Assembly (NCBI GenBank): GCA_020628175.1
Contig: JAHDFK010000008.1
Coordinates: 1-64,000, forward strand
Reading direction: 5' to 3'
Origin: Wenyingzhuangia sp.
GTDB lineage: Bacteria > Bacteroidota > Bacteroidia > Flavobacteriales > Flavobacteriaceae
DNA length: 64,000 bases
The notes under the pieces are model-generated. The model ran no database searches, was not told the DNA's origin, and saw only the letters and a program-made list of their open reading frames with translations. Within the stretch, counting starts at the first letter, position 1, and every line of letters starts with the position of its first letter. Below, piece by piece: positions 35,240 to 45,145 of the stretch. The position numbers and the translations under genes are program-made.

Positions 35240-37213
35240 TTATACAACTATATACCTTTTCAATTACTGTTGGGAGTTGTAGTAGGAGTTCTATTTTCTG
35301 TTCAGAACTTACTACTTATATCTTTAAGTACTTTTGTGGTGTTTTTATATGTGCTATTTGTAAAATTAAAGCATTATAATCGTACACAATTTGTATTTAT
35401 ATCTATAGTTTTTGTGGGTGTTGTTTTGGCTTGGTTGTCTGTTTTGTTGCATAATACTACATTGGAAACATCTCATTATTTGCATCTTAAAACAAATAAA
35501 AAGACTATAATTGGTTGTATTGTTTACAAGCAGGTAAAAGCAACTGTTTTAGAAGATGAGTATTACGCTAGAGTAATACACATTAACGGGCAGAAGTATA
35601 CTGGTAATGTGCTAGTTCGTTTTAAAAAAGATAGCTTAGCTATAAAGCAACACATATCTTTGGGAGATGAAATTGTTTGTAAAGCAAGAATTTACCCTGT
35701 AGCAAAGCCCTTTGCTCCCTATAGTTTTAGTTATAAAAAGTATGTAGCCTCACAACATGTTTATGGACAAGTGTATCTAAAAAATAATTTTGTAAAGGTA
35801 GGTAGCCATTCGAGTTTTATTTGGAGTTTACAAGATAAAAGAAAGTACATTATACAGAAACTGTACAACAGTAATTTGTCTAAAAATACTGTTGGTTTGT
35901 TGTCTGCTATGTTAATGGGGGCTAAAGATGAGCTTTCGAATACTGTTCAACAATCGTTTAAAAATTCAGGAGTTATCCATTTGTTGGCTATTTCTGGAAT
36001 GCATGTAGGCGTTTTATATGTATTGCTTTTGTATTTGTTAAGTTTTTTAAAAAAGTACAAATACGGTGTTTTTATTTATGTAGGAGTCTTATTGTTTTCT
36101 TTGTGGCTATTTGCTGTGTTTTCTGGTTTGTCAACATCAGTTGTTCGTTCTGTTACGATGTTTAGTTTTATGTCTTTAACTTATTTAAAATCAGGGAAAC
36201 GATTGTTGTTAGAGGCTATTGTTTCATCGTTGTTTGTTTTGTTACTCATCCATCCAAATTATTTATATCAGGTAGGTTTTCAGTTAAGTTACGCAGCTGT
36301 TATAGGCATTGTTATTTTTTATCCTATTTTCAATAAAAAAATTAATAACAAAGCGCTACAGTATCTCTATCGAGTATTTTTAGTTTCCATAATTGCTCAG
36401 GCGGCTACGTTGCCAATTATTTTATACTATTTTCGTCAAATTCCTTTACAATCATTAATTACAAACCTTATAGCCGTTTCGTTGTTACCAATAGTGCTTT
36501 ATGGAGGAATATTGATAGTTGTAAGTGTTGGTTTACATATGAGTGTGTCTGTTGTAGAAAAAAGTTATGATGTATTAATTCAGTACTATTTGTTAGTAAT
36601 TGATAGCTTGGCTTCTTTGGATGGGTTTTTATTGAAAGAAGTTTATATTACTCGTATTGATGTTTTGTTTTCGTACGTGCTATTGTTTTTATTATGGATG
36701 CTTTTAAAGCAAAAGAAACAAGTTGTGTATGTGTTGGCTTGTTTGTGTTTATGGCAAATAGTAAGTGTTGTTCAGAGCTATTTTGTACAAGAAAAATCAG
36801 AGTTAATCGTTTTTAATAAGTACAATAAAACACTAATAGGAATTAAAGAGAAACAAACCTTAGTGTTGTATGGAGATACTGAGGAAGACTCTTTTTTAGA
36901 AGACTACATACATCAATCACAAATAAAGCATATTGTTAAGAGTAATAAACAATCATTTGTATTTAAAGGTGAGTTGTACTTGATTGTAAATACATCTATA
37001 AAATATGAAGATTTACAAGTACAACATTTAAATTTAATCCTTGCAAATGCTCCTAAAATTAATTTAGAACGAGTACTGGTAAAACTACAACCCCAAAGCA
37101 TTATTGTAAGTGCTCACAATTATAAACAAGATGTTATAAAATGGAAAAGCACTTGTTTAAAATTACAAGTGCCTTTTTATGATGTAGCAAACGGTTTTTT
37201 GCGTTTAGATTAG
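35231..37213 (+). CDS. comEC: ComEC/Rec2-type DNA uptake channel
   Basis: A 660-residue polytopic membrane protein for passage of single-stranded DNA across the inner membrane in natural transformation. The competence domain is seen at AISGMHVGVLYVLLLY and FQLSYAAVIGIV. An N-terminal OB-like DUF4131 region spans about 50-190, followed by many helices. The C-terminal metallo-beta-lactamase domain found in Bacillus ComEC is not recognisable: the last 130 residues lack HxHxDH, as in many Bacteroidota homologues. It ends the surE operon. Confidence 0.9.
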   Translation: MKILYNYIPFQLLLGVVVGVLFSVQNLLLISLSTFVVFLYVLFVKLKHYNRTQFVFISIVFVGVVLAWLSVLLHNTTLETSHYLHLKTNKKTIIGCIVYKQVKATVLEDEYYARVIHINGQKYTGNVLVRFKKDSLAIKQHISLGDEIVCKARIYPVAKPFAPYSFSYKKYVASQHVYGQVYLKNNFVKVGSHSSFIWSLQDKRKYIIQKLYNSNLSKNTVGLLSAMLMGAKDELSNTVQQSFKNSGVIHLLAISGMHVGVLYVLLLYLLSFLKKYKYGVFIYVGVLLFSLWLFAVFSGLSTSVVRSVTMFSFMSLTYLKSGKRLLLEAIVSSLFVLLLIHPNYLYQVGFQLSYAAVIGIVIFYPIFNKKINNKALQYLYRVFLVSIIAQAATLPIILYYFRQIPLQSLITNLIAVSLLPIVLYGGILIVVSVGLHMSVSVVEKSYDVLIQYYLLVIDSLASLDGFLLKEVYITRIDVLFSYVLLFLLWMLLKQKKQVVYVLACLCLWQIVSVVQSYFVQEKSELIVFNKYNKTLIGIKEKQTLVLYGDTEEDSFLEDYIHQSQIKHIVKSNKQSFVFKGELYLIVNTSIKYEDLQVQHLNLILANAPKINLERVLVKLQPQSIIVSAHNYKQDVIKWKSTCLKLQVPFYDVANGFLRLD

Positions 37214-37216
37214 TTA

Positions 37217-37741
37217 TTATAAATTACTTTTAAATGTAGTTTCAAAAGTTTTAAAATCTTGTTTTAAGTAAATTTCTTCTCCCATATATTTTACAATTTT
37301 TTCCATCATAGGAGCTTTAATGTAACCAGGTACAGCGTCTACAATATTTCGATCTTTGTTTAAAAATACGGTAGAAGGAAAGCTTAATTTTCCTTTTAAC
37401 ATCGCAGCTGCTAGTTCGTGCGAACCTCTTCTTCCGTGGCCAGTGTATTTAAAAGTAACACCATTATAGGTGATATCTTCCTTTTGCTCTGCGTTAAATT
37501 TAACCGCATAAAAGTTTTGATTTATATAGGCAGCTATAGATGTATTAGCATATGTTTTTTTATCCATAACCTTACACCAGTGACACCAGTCTGTATAGAT
37601 ATCTACAAGAATTGGTTTTGGGTTTTGTTTATTCAATTCTATCGCTTTTTCGAAACTTAACCATTTTATTTCATTAGGTTCTGGATTTGTAGCGAAAATT
37701 AATGTAGGTATGATGAGTAGTGTAAGAAGTAATTTTTTCAT
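37217..37741 (-). CDS. Exported thioredoxin-like protein
   Basis: A 174-residue thioredoxin-fold protein with a signal peptide (about 1-17) and the redox motif CHWC (53-56) in DIYTDWCHWCKVMDKKTY, of the DUF255/thiol-disulfide type. It probably keeps periplasmic cysteines reduced or supports cytochrome maturation. It is convergent with comEC (3 nt apart) and upstream of no partner gene. Confidence 0.88.
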   Translation of the reverse strand: MKKLLLTLLIIPTLIFATNPEPNEIKWLSFEKAIELNKQNPKPILVDIYTDWCHWCKVMDKKTYANTSIAAYINQNFYAVKFNAEQKEDITYNGVTFKYTGHGRRGSHELAAAMLKGKLSFPSTVFLNKDRNIVDAVPGYIKAPMMEKIVKYMGEEIYLKQDFKTFETTFKSNL

Positions 37742-37794
37742 TTTCTGTATATTTTTAATTTGGTCAGTGTGAATTTAAAAAACTTACGAAATAC

Positions 37795-39567
37795 TTATTG
37801 TATTCCATGCATTTTTTTTAAAAGTGTTTTATTTAGTAGTGCAATAAGTATACCAGCAATAACGGGTACGATGGTAAAAATTAAGAAAAATGTAGACAAA
37901 CTGTATTCTTTTGTAATGGCCTCTATTTGTCCTCCTAAAGAACCTGCTATTTTATTTCCTATAGCAATAGCCAAATACCACATACCATACATAAATCCAA
38001 TCATTCTAGCAGGTGCTAGTTTACTAACTTGCGATAAACCTAAAGGCGATAAACACAGTTCACCCAACGTATGAAATAAATAAGCTAAAATAAGCCACAA
38101 CATACTTACTTTGTGTACTTCGGTTGTGTTTGTAATTTGGTTAGCCCCTATAGATAAAAATCCAAAACCAATACCTAATAAAATAAGACCAATAGCATAT
38201 TTTTGTGCAGAACTAGGATTGTATTTACTTTCCCACCACTTTGAGAAAAAGGATGCAAAGGCAATAATAAAAAATGAATTTAAGGTACTAAACCAAGCAA
38301 CTGTAACTGTGGTAACATCTGCTGTAAATTCTTTGTATATCATGGCTCCAATTACGATCCATATCAATAGAAAACTAAAAATAAGAATCCAGTTAGAAAT
38401 AGCAATTTTTTGCTTTGTTTGTTTGTATAGTTGTACCAAAACCCACGATATAATAGCGAGAGGTACTACGGTAAGAAGTGTGTTGATAATTGTAAATAAA
38501 ACAGCGGTATTACCTGTTAGTTCTCTTTGTGTATAATCTCTAGCAAAAATAATAAGTGATGTGGCAGCTTGTTCAAAAGACATCCAAAAAAACACGGTGA
38601 ATAAGGCAAAAATAATCAGAGCAATCATTCTGTCTTTTACAACTTTTTGATAACGTGCGATACGGCCAAATACTAAAAATAAAAATAAAACAAGCCCAAT
38701 TAAAATGATTTCTGAAGATCCAGAAATAGCATCAGAAACGCCTAAGAATTTTTGAGGTAATAAATGAATGCCCGCAATTTTAGAACTAGGATCGTTAAAC
38801 AAATACAACAAGCCTATAATAGAACTAAGTACAATTAATACTTTATCGATTGCTGTAAAAGGGTTTGTTTTTTCTGTAGTGTTTTCTTGAGATACTACAG
38901 TTTTCTTTTTTTCTTTTTTAGGTTTTTCTCCAATAGAACCAAATAGAGGAGAAGCAAACCAGAATTGAAAAGTACCCAGTAACATAAAAATACCTGCCAA
39001 ACCAAAACCATAAGACCATCCTTGAGTTTCGGCTAAGTATCCACAAAGCATCATTCCAAAAAAGGCTCCAGCATTTACACCCATGTAATAAATTGTATAG
39101 GCTCCATCTTTTTTTTGAGGAACCTTGGTGTACATTTCAGATATAATCGAAGTCATATTAGGTTTAAAAAAACCAGTACCTAAAACCAAGAGCGTTAACC
39201 CTATGTAGAGACTTGTAGAAGTTTCAAAAGTCATTGCTACATGGCCCAAAGTCATAATAAAGGCACCAATAACTACGGCATATTTGTATCCTGTTATTTT
39301 ATCTGCAATAATACCCCCTAAAATAGGTGTAATGTACAATAGGCCGGCGTAGGTACCAAATAGTGCACCTGCTTGTTCTGCACTCCATCCCCAACCCGGA
39401 TTGTCTACACCTGTTAGTGCCATTGTTAAAAAATTAACCAATAAAACACGCATTCCGTAAAAAGAAAAACGCTCCCACATTTCGGTAAAAAATAAAACAA
39501 ATAAGCCAGAAGGATGTCCTAATACTTTGTTTTGATTTTCTATACTTCCTCCGTATGTTAATTCCAT
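37795..39567 (-). CDS. POT-family proton-dependent oligopeptide transporter
   Basis: A 590-residue major-facilitator protein of the PTR2/POT group importing di- and tripeptides with protons. The ExxER-type motif is EMWERFSFYGMR near residue 31; GFFKPNMTSIISEMY and the PTR2 signature region follow. About 13-14 membrane helices can be counted, with a Lys-rich cytoplasmic loop (KKEKKKTVV) near the middle. It has its own terminator upstream and is monocistronic. Confidence 0.93.
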   Translation of the reverse strand: MELTYGGSIENQNKVLGHPSGLFVLFFTEMWERFSFYGMRVLLVNFLTMALTGVDNPGWGWSAEQAGALFGTYAGLLYITPILGGIIADKITGYKYAVVIGAFIMTLGHVAMTFETSTSLYIGLTLLVLGTGFFKPNMTSIISEMYTKVPQKKDGAYTIYYMGVNAGAFFGMMLCGYLAETQGWSYGFGLAGIFMLLGTFQFWFASPLFGSIGEKPKKEKKKTVVSQENTTEKTNPFTAIDKVLIVLSSIIGLLYLFNDPSSKIAGIHLLPQKFLGVSDAISGSSEIILIGLVLFLFLVFGRIARYQKVVKDRMIALIIFALFTVFFWMSFEQAATSLIIFARDYTQRELTGNTAVLFTIINTLLTVVPLAIISWVLVQLYKQTKQKIAISNWILIFSFLLIWIVIGAMIYKEFTADVTTVTVAWFSTLNSFFIIAFASFFSKWWESKYNPSSAQKYAIGLILLGIGFGFLSIGANQITNTTEVHKVSMLWLILAYLFHTLGELCLSPLGLSQVSKLAPARMIGFMYGMWYLAIAIGNKIAGSLGGQIEAITKEYSLSTFFLIFTIVPVIAGILIALLNKTLLKKMHGIQ

Positions 39568-39658
39568 ATATATGATGCTGTTTAATAACTTAAAAATAAG
39601 AATTAATAGGTATATAGTTGTATAATTCTATAATTGATTACAAGAAAAAAGAGGATGT

Positions 39659-39697
39659 AAAAAAGCGTCTTAAGTACTGTACTTAAAACGCTTTTTT
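39659..39697. terminator. Terminator of the lipoprotein/DUF5723 operon
   Basis: A long imperfect hairpin, AAAAAAGCGTcTTAAGTAC with its complement, ending in T-runs. It lies 16 nt after the stop of the gene ending at 39713 and before the POT gene. Confidence 0.8.
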
Positions 39698-39712
39698 CTG
39701 TATTAGATAAGT

Positions 39713-41026
39713 TTAATCTTTTTGTTTAAGCCATTTGTTGTAGCCCAAAGCAATATTCAATCCAAACCTTATATTGGCTTGTTTTACTTCTTCCGGTTTT
39801 TTAAATCCACTAAGTATTTGATTTAAATTATCTGTAGCAGCAAACAATTGTAAAGGTCCTAGTTTAGCCGCTAAGTTGACTCCAAAATCAAACTCTCCTT
39901 GGTCGTTTTTGATACCTACGACTCCTATTGTTGACTTTTCTTTTTCGTAGTTGTATCCTAAACCTAAAACAGCCTCGGTATCTTCTAATTGATGATTGTT
40001 AAATAAGGTAGCTCTAAATTGGTGTCTGTTAAATAATTTATAACTAGCAGATAGGTAAGAGGTTGTTGCTAAAGATGTTTTGTAAGAAGTACCTTCTCTT
40101 TCTCCTGTTCCTAAATCATCCAAAATATCTTCAAAAATGTCGCTGTCGCTTCTTAAGTCTCCTCCGTTGATAACTTTATTGGTGGTGTCTTCTATAAAGT
40201 ATTCTTTCACATCAGTTTTCCACGTAATAGACCCAATGTCATTTATAGCAGCTTCTACAATTAAATTAGGAATTATTTCGTAAGATGCCCCAATATCAAA
40301 TCCAACACCTGAGTTTTTAGGACTAAATTCATAATTATCAGAGTCATTGTAACCAGATGTTCTTGCAATAGCATCAGAAGTGTTAATTGTCCAAGTTGTA
40401 TCGTCATTTATATCAATACGAGCATTTGCATTTGCGTCGGTAGCACCATTAACGATTCCAACTAAATATTTAACTCTTACACCTATTGCTAATTTGTTGT
40501 TTAAAAATTGTTGCGTAAAACCTACACCAGCTTCTGCATACGATACTACTTCAGCACTATCGTTAAGTAGTATGGTTCCTGTAATTCCTTTTGCTGGTAA
40601 TTTAAGAATTCCGTTTTTGCTAAACTGTGCATTTACGTTAGTTTGATGATTTACAAAGAAAGATAATGAACCATGTTTACGTTTAAACGAAAGGTTTAAA
40701 ATATTAAGGGTTTCGTTAATGTTTATCGTATTGAAATCTCCATCAATATTTTCGTAAATACTATCAAAATTAAGATTTACTTTGTCATTGTTTGAAGGGT
40801 CAATGGTGTAAATCTCATTGTAAGCTAATCCAGAAGCTAGATTCAACCCAACAGAAGGTAACCCTAAGGTAAATGAGTTTTTGGGTATGTAAACTGGAGA
40901 AACTTCAGCTGTTTGTGATACATAATCTTCTAAGTGAAAAAATGAAATTTGACTTTGTGCTTGAATACTGTTACTTATTGCGACAGTGAAAGCAGCGATT
41001 GCTATTGTTTTAAATATATTTTTCAT
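39713..41026 (-). CDS. DUF5723-type outer-membrane protein
   Basis: A 437-residue exported protein (signal peptide ending SIQA) built of alternating beta-strand segments consistent with an outer-membrane barrel. It has the early SPVYIPKNSFTLGLPSVGLNL pattern seen in the DUF5723 family of Bacteroidota. Its function is unknown. It is 11 nt downstream of a lipoprotein gene that probably encodes its partner. Confidence 0.75.
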   Translation of the reverse strand: MKNIFKTIAIAAFTVAISNSIQAQSQISFFHLEDYVSQTAEVSPVYIPKNSFTLGLPSVGLNLASGLAYNEIYTIDPSNNDKVNLNFDSIYENIDGDFNTININETLNILNLSFKRKHGSLSFFVNHQTNVNAQFSKNGILKLPAKGITGTILLNDSAEVVSYAEAGVGFTQQFLNNKLAIGVRVKYLVGIVNGATDANANARIDINDDTTWTINTSDAIARTSGYNDSDNYEFSPKNSGVGFDIGASYEIIPNLIVEAAINDIGSITWKTDVKEYFIEDTTNKVINGGDLRSDSDIFEDILDDLGTGEREGTSYKTSLATTSYLSASYKLFNRHQFRATLFNNHQLEDTEAVLGLGYNYEKEKSTIGVVGIKNDQGEFDFGVNLAAKLGPLQLFAATDNLNQILSGFKKPEEVKQANIRFGLNIALGYNKWLKQKD

Positions 41027-41037
41027 TGTCTAAAGTT

Positions 41038-42798
41038 TTATAGTTGTTCTTTATCTTCGTCTTCATCTTCAAAAGAAATGCTAAGATCTCCTTTTAGACC
41101 TAGTTCTAATCTTACTTGATCTGTAGTTTGTAGTTTCGCAGCTTTTGTTGCGTCACGATCAACTGTATCAAATTCAATTTCACTAATTAAATCGGTAACA
41201 TTTTGTAAAGAACTAATTTCTTCTTCGGTAAAGTCTACCCAGACAACTTTAGGATCAATTGTTAAATTTCCATTTTTTACGACAATTTCCCCATTTTCAT
41301 CTTTTAATTCATAAACAGAAAAACCATTGTCGTCTATAGGTGCGGCGTCAACAAGTGCAACAGATTTAGAAAAAATAGTAGTGTAATTTGGTGAGGTTTC
41401 CGTACCTGTATTGTTTACAAAATTTAGTTTGATAGAAGCTGCAAGTGGCATAGTGTTTTTAACAGCCACACGCAAAGAAAGTTCTTTTGCATTTTCTTCT
41501 ATATCTTCCAAGTCAAATTCTGTAGGATCTGTTTCAAATTTTAAGTCTTCAAAACGAACAAATAAAGGCAATTCTACTTCTACATCAATATTTACATTAT
41601 TGTTTACATTAAAAAAGTTTGCATTATTTGTTGGCGAATTTGGATTTACAATACCATCAACTTTTAGATCGAATTGATTTGGTTTTGCATTTAATAACTC
41701 ATCAATATTAGAATTGTTAACGTTCAATTCAATTACAGAATTTACTCCAGTATTTTTATCAGTAGCTTCATCAATTAAAGCATAGAAACCATTATTGATA
41801 TCTGTATTTTCAGCAATAAAAGTATCTTCATCATTTTTAATTTCTAAGGTATTGCTTGTTACACCATTTGTTGCCGATATGTTATCTAAAGTAAGTCCTA
41901 AAGGAAATCCAAATTCATTAGTTGCATTAAATTTCATCGTAGGATTTTTAAACTCGATAGTTCCTTCTCCTAGTTCTTCAAAAAAGTCTAAATCAAAAGA
42001 TTTATTACTGGTGTCAAAAGATTCTTGTTTAAAATCACCCTCAGCAGTTTCTACTAATAAATTGGTTAGATTTATTTGGTATTCAATTTCACTAGTTTCT
42101 CCAAAAACATCCCCCGTTTTGGTAAAGACTTTTGTTTTTAAAGTAGAGTTAACAGTGTTAAATTCACCTCCATCATTTAGTTTCATTACAAAACCACCTA
42201 AGTCTTCAGGTGTTGTAGTGTTGGTTTGTTTAGATGGAATATTCACAGTTGTAACAAATGGAACTTCGTTTTTTGTTAACGAATTTATGGTGAATTCAAC
42301 TTCAATATCGCTGTCTAATTTGTTTGTCAATGTAATGCTAAATTCTCCTTGAGAAAAACTTAAAGTTATTAAATCGGCATCACTATTATTCTTTAGTTCA
42401 GCAATGGAATTTACTTCCTCGTTAAAAGTTACATCAGGACCTATATAGGTTGTTTTAGGTAATCCTGGTAAAATTACAATCTGATTTACATTTTGATCAG
42501 AAACATCAATAAACTCATCTTTATTTATGCTTTCAATTGTTTCATTGTATGTAAAACTAACTAGAGTTCTTCCATTGTCATCAGAACTACCTACTTCTAA
42601 ATCAGTTCCAATTTCTTCAAAGAGTTCTTGTGTAGTGTATGTTGAGTGTCCAATAGGAATCCCATCTATAGGGACATTAATTTCTATATCATTCACCTCT
42701 TTTTCAAAATAGTTTGTATCTGTACAGCTAAAAAGCGATGTGATCGTAAGCAAAGAAAGAATTCCTTTACTGATCACGGAGAAAACATTTTTTTTCAT
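41038..42798 (-). CDS. Large lipoprotein, unknown function
   Basis: A 586-residue acidic lipoprotein (lipobox LFSC, Cys25), likely surface or periplasmic, with many short beta segments and NTG/NTT-rich linkers. No catalytic motif or known domain is recognised. It precedes the DUF5723 outer-membrane protein in a two-gene operon with an excellent promoter and is divergent from HMG-CoA reductase. Confidence 0.75.
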   Translation of the reverse strand: MKKNVFSVISKGILSLLTITSLFSCTDTNYFEKEVNDIEINVPIDGIPIGHSTYTTQELFEEIGTDLEVGSSDDNGRTLVSFTYNETIESINKDEFIDVSDQNVNQIVILPGLPKTTYIGPDVTFNEEVNSIAELKNNSDADLITLSFSQGEFSITLTNKLDSDIEVEFTINSLTKNEVPFVTTVNIPSKQTNTTTPEDLGGFVMKLNDGGEFNTVNSTLKTKVFTKTGDVFGETSEIEYQINLTNLLVETAEGDFKQESFDTSNKSFDLDFFEELGEGTIEFKNPTMKFNATNEFGFPLGLTLDNISATNGVTSNTLEIKNDEDTFIAENTDINNGFYALIDEATDKNTGVNSVIELNVNNSNIDELLNAKPNQFDLKVDGIVNPNSPTNNANFFNVNNNVNIDVEVELPLFVRFEDLKFETDPTEFDLEDIEENAKELSLRVAVKNTMPLAASIKLNFVNNTGTETSPNYTTIFSKSVALVDAAPIDDNGFSVYELKDENGEIVVKNGNLTIDPKVVWVDFTEEEISSLQNVTDLISEIEFDTVDRDATKAAKLQTTDQVRLELGLKGDLSISFEDEDEDKEQL

Positions 42799-42817
42799 AC
42801 TGATTATTTTAGATAAT

Positions 42818-42848
42818 CAAAATTACGTAAAAATAGAAGATTAACAAA
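42818..42848 (-). promoter_or_regulatory. Promoter of the lipoprotein/DUF5723 operon
   Basis: Minus-strand TAATTTTG (42818-42825) with TTTG (42845-42848) exactly 19 bp upstream: the full Bacteroidota consensus. The start codon follows 19 nt later. Confidence 0.7.
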
Positions 42849-42886
42849 TGATTATACAAGAAAGTAAATACCTAAAAGAGGGTATT

Positions 42887-42914
42887 TTTGTTCAAAAAAA
42901 GCAATGTATATTTG
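42887..42914 (+). promoter_or_regulatory. Promoter of the HMG-CoA reductase operon
   Basis: TATATTTG (42907-42914) with TTTG (42887-42890) 16 bp upstream. It lies downstream of the in-frame ATG at 42848, which shows that this ATG is not the true start. Confidence 0.55.
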
Positions 42915-42940
42915 CGATCATAAAATATTTAAGAAACATT

Positions 42941-44212
42941 ATGTCGAAATTAGTCTCGGGTTTTTCCAAATTAAGCAAACAAGAAAAAATAAATTGGTTG
43001 GTAAGCACATATTTAGATAATAATAGCGATGCTAAAAACGTATTAAGTTTGTACTGGAATTCTGATGAAAAATTACAACAATTGCATGATGATTTTATAG
43101 AGAATACAATTTCTAATTATTACATGCCCTATGGTATAGCGCCTAACTTTGTTATAAATAACAGGCATTATACTATACCTATGGCTATAGAAGAGAGTTC
43201 TGTTGTAGCGGCAGCTTCTTTGGTAGCAAAGTTTTGGTCTGATAAAGGTGGTTTTAAAGCAGAGGTTTTAAATACAGAAAAAGTAGGGCAGGTACATTTT
43301 ATGTACAAAGGTAGTGCTGAGGAGTTGAAAACTTATTTTGAATTTAAAAAGGAAGATTTATTTACAGCTACTGAGAATATTACCAAAAATATGCGCAAGC
43401 GAGGAGGAGGTATTTTAGATATAGAATTAAGAAATAAAACTACCGAACTAGAAAATTATTACCAGCTACATGTAACCTTCGAAACGAAAGATTCGATGGG
43501 AGCAAATTTTATAAATTCTTGCTTAGAAGCGATGGCTAAAGAATTTAAAAACGAGGATATACAAATAGTAATGAGTATTTTGTCGAATTACGTGCCTAAT
43601 TGTGTGGTGAGAGCATCCGTAAGTTGTGAGGTAGAAAAGCTACATCCAACAAACGGAGCTTTGTTTGCAGAAAAAATGGAACAAGCAGTAGCTATTGCTA
43701 ATGTAGAACCTCATAGAGCTGTTACGCATAATAAAGGAGTTATGAATGGTATTGATGCTGTTGTGATTGCTACGGGTAACGATTTTAGAGCAATTGAAGC
43801 TGGAGTTCATGCGTATGCATCTAAAACAGGACATTATAAAAGTTTAACAAGTTGTGTTGTAGAAAACGGTGTGTTTACATTTTCTATAGAGGTGCCTTTA
43901 GCATTGGGTACGGTAGGTGGTTTAACAAGTACACACCCATTATCTAAATTGTCCTTAGATATTTTAAACAATCCGTCGGCTAAAGAGTTAATGGAAGTTA
44001 TTGCTGTGGCAGGGTTGGCTCAAAATTATGCTGCTTTAAGAGCTTTGACGACTACAGGAATTCAAGAAGGGCATATGAAAATGCACTTGGTTAATATTTT
44101 AAATCAGTTAGAAGCTACACAACAAGAAAAAGAAATTGTAACAGAGCAATTAAAAGGAAAAACGGTAAGTTTTAGTGGTGTAGCCGAAACATTAAAATCG
44201 ATAAGAGCTTAA
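42941..44212 (+). CDS. Hydroxymethylglutaryl-CoA reductase, class II
   Basis: Reduces HMG-CoA to mevalonate (or the reverse) with NAD(P)H; in Flavobacteriaceae it feeds isoprenoid synthesis. The 423-residue length and motifs EESSVVAAAS, DSMGAN, GNDFRAIEAGVHAYAS and GTVGGLTSTHPLSK are those of class II (degradative-type) enzymes; the family's usual DAMG is DSMG here. I start at the ATG at 42941: an upstream in-frame ATG lies before the promoter box. It is followed by a GHMP kinase with overlapping stop and start (ATGA). Confidence 0.93.
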   Translation: MSKLVSGFSKLSKQEKINWLVSTYLDNNSDAKNVLSLYWNSDEKLQQLHDDFIENTISNYYMPYGIAPNFVINNRHYTIPMAIEESSVVAAASLVAKFWSDKGGFKAEVLNTEKVGQVHFMYKGSAEELKTYFEFKKEDLFTATENITKNMRKRGGGILDIELRNKTTELENYYQLHVTFETKDSMGANFINSCLEAMAKEFKNEDIQIVMSILSNYVPNCVVRASVSCEVEKLHPTNGALFAEKMEQAVAIANVEPHRAVTHNKGVMNGIDAVVIATGNDFRAIEAGVHAYASKTGHYKSLTSCVVENGVFTFSIEVPLALGTVGGLTSTHPLSKLSLDILNNPSAKELMEVIAVAGLAQNYAALRALTTTGIQEGHMKMHLVNILNQLEATQQEKEIVTEQLKGKTVSFSGVAETLKSIRA

Positions 44213-45141
44213 TGAAGAATTTTTATAGCAATGGTAAGCTTTTAATAACAAACGAGTATCTAGTTTTAGATGGAGCAATTTCTTTGGCTTTGCCTACAAA
44301 ATTTGGTCAGAACTTAAAGGTAACGGAGACTACTACCAAAACTATTGTATGGAGAAGTTACAATGTAGCCAATGAATGTTGGTTTACGGCGAGTTTTGGT
44401 TTGGATGATTTTGAGATTTTAACAAAAGAATCGAAAGTTATAGATGCTATAAAAATAGCAACAACTTTACAAGAAATTTTAAAGTCGGCAAGGCAGTTAA
44501 ATAAACAGTTTTTACAAGAAAAAGAAGGTGTTGAGGTTGTAACAACGTTAACTTTTCCGAATGAGTGGGGATTAGGAACTTCATCTACTTTAATAAATAG
44601 TGTTGCGAGTTGGGCAAATGTAAATGCTTTCGAATTACTAGAAAAATCTTTTGGAGGAAGTGGTTATGATATTGCTTGCGCACAATGTAATTTTCCAATT
44701 ACATATCAAAGAAATGGAATAGCTCCTTATGTCAAGAAGATAACTTTCGATCCAAGTTTTAAAGAACAACTCTTTTTTGTGTATTCTAATCAGAAGCAAG
44801 ATAGCAAAGAAGGAATTAAAATGTTTAAAGAGCTTACGATTGATAAAAAGATATTGATTGCGGAAATGAATGAGTTATCGATAAATATAATAGAGGCGAA
44901 AAGTTTAACTATTTTCGAAAAATTAATTACGGAGCACGAGTTAAAATTAGCTTCTGTATTAGGTTTGCAGCCCGTTAAAGAAAAGTTGTTTCCTGATTTT
45001 ACAGGCGCCATAAAAAGTTTAGGAGCTTGGGGAGGGGATTTTGTTTTGGTTACAGGTGCCTCAGCATATGTAAAACAGTATTTTACAGAAAAAGGGTACA
45101 CAACAATTTTATCTTACGAGCAAATGATTTTACAGTCGTAA
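44212..45141 (+). CDS. GHMP kinase, GYDIA family
   Basis: A 309-residue member of the galacto/homoserine/mevalonate/phosphomevalonate kinase superfamily. The ATP loop is WGLGTSSTL and the family-naming motif is GSGYDIACAQ. The N-terminus (FYSNGKLLITNEYLVLDGA) matches the GHMP substrate-binding strand. Coupling to HMG-CoA reductase by an overlapping ATGA points to a mevalonate-pathway kinase step, mevalonate or phosphomevalonate. Exact specificity cannot be decided by eye. Confidence 0.88.
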   Translation: MKNFYSNGKLLITNEYLVLDGAISLALPTKFGQNLKVTETTTKTIVWRSYNVANECWFTASFGLDDFEILTKESKVIDAIKIATTLQEILKSARQLNKQFLQEKEGVEVVTTLTFPNEWGLGTSSTLINSVASWANVNAFELLEKSFGGSGYDIACAQCNFPITYQRNGIAPYVKKITFDPSFKEQLFFVYSNQKQDSKEGIKMFKELTIDKKILIAEMNELSINIIEAKSLTIFEKLITEHELKLASVLGLQPVKEKLFPDFTGAIKSLGAWGGDFVLVTGASAYVKQYFTEKGYTTILSYEQMILQS

Positions 45142-45145
45142 AACG

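Noticed and set aside
41795..42352. A 185-codon plus-strand frame inside the large lipoprotein gene
   Set aside because: Ser/Val-rich shadow of the minus-strand gene; the lipoprotein has a lipobox and a consensus promoter.
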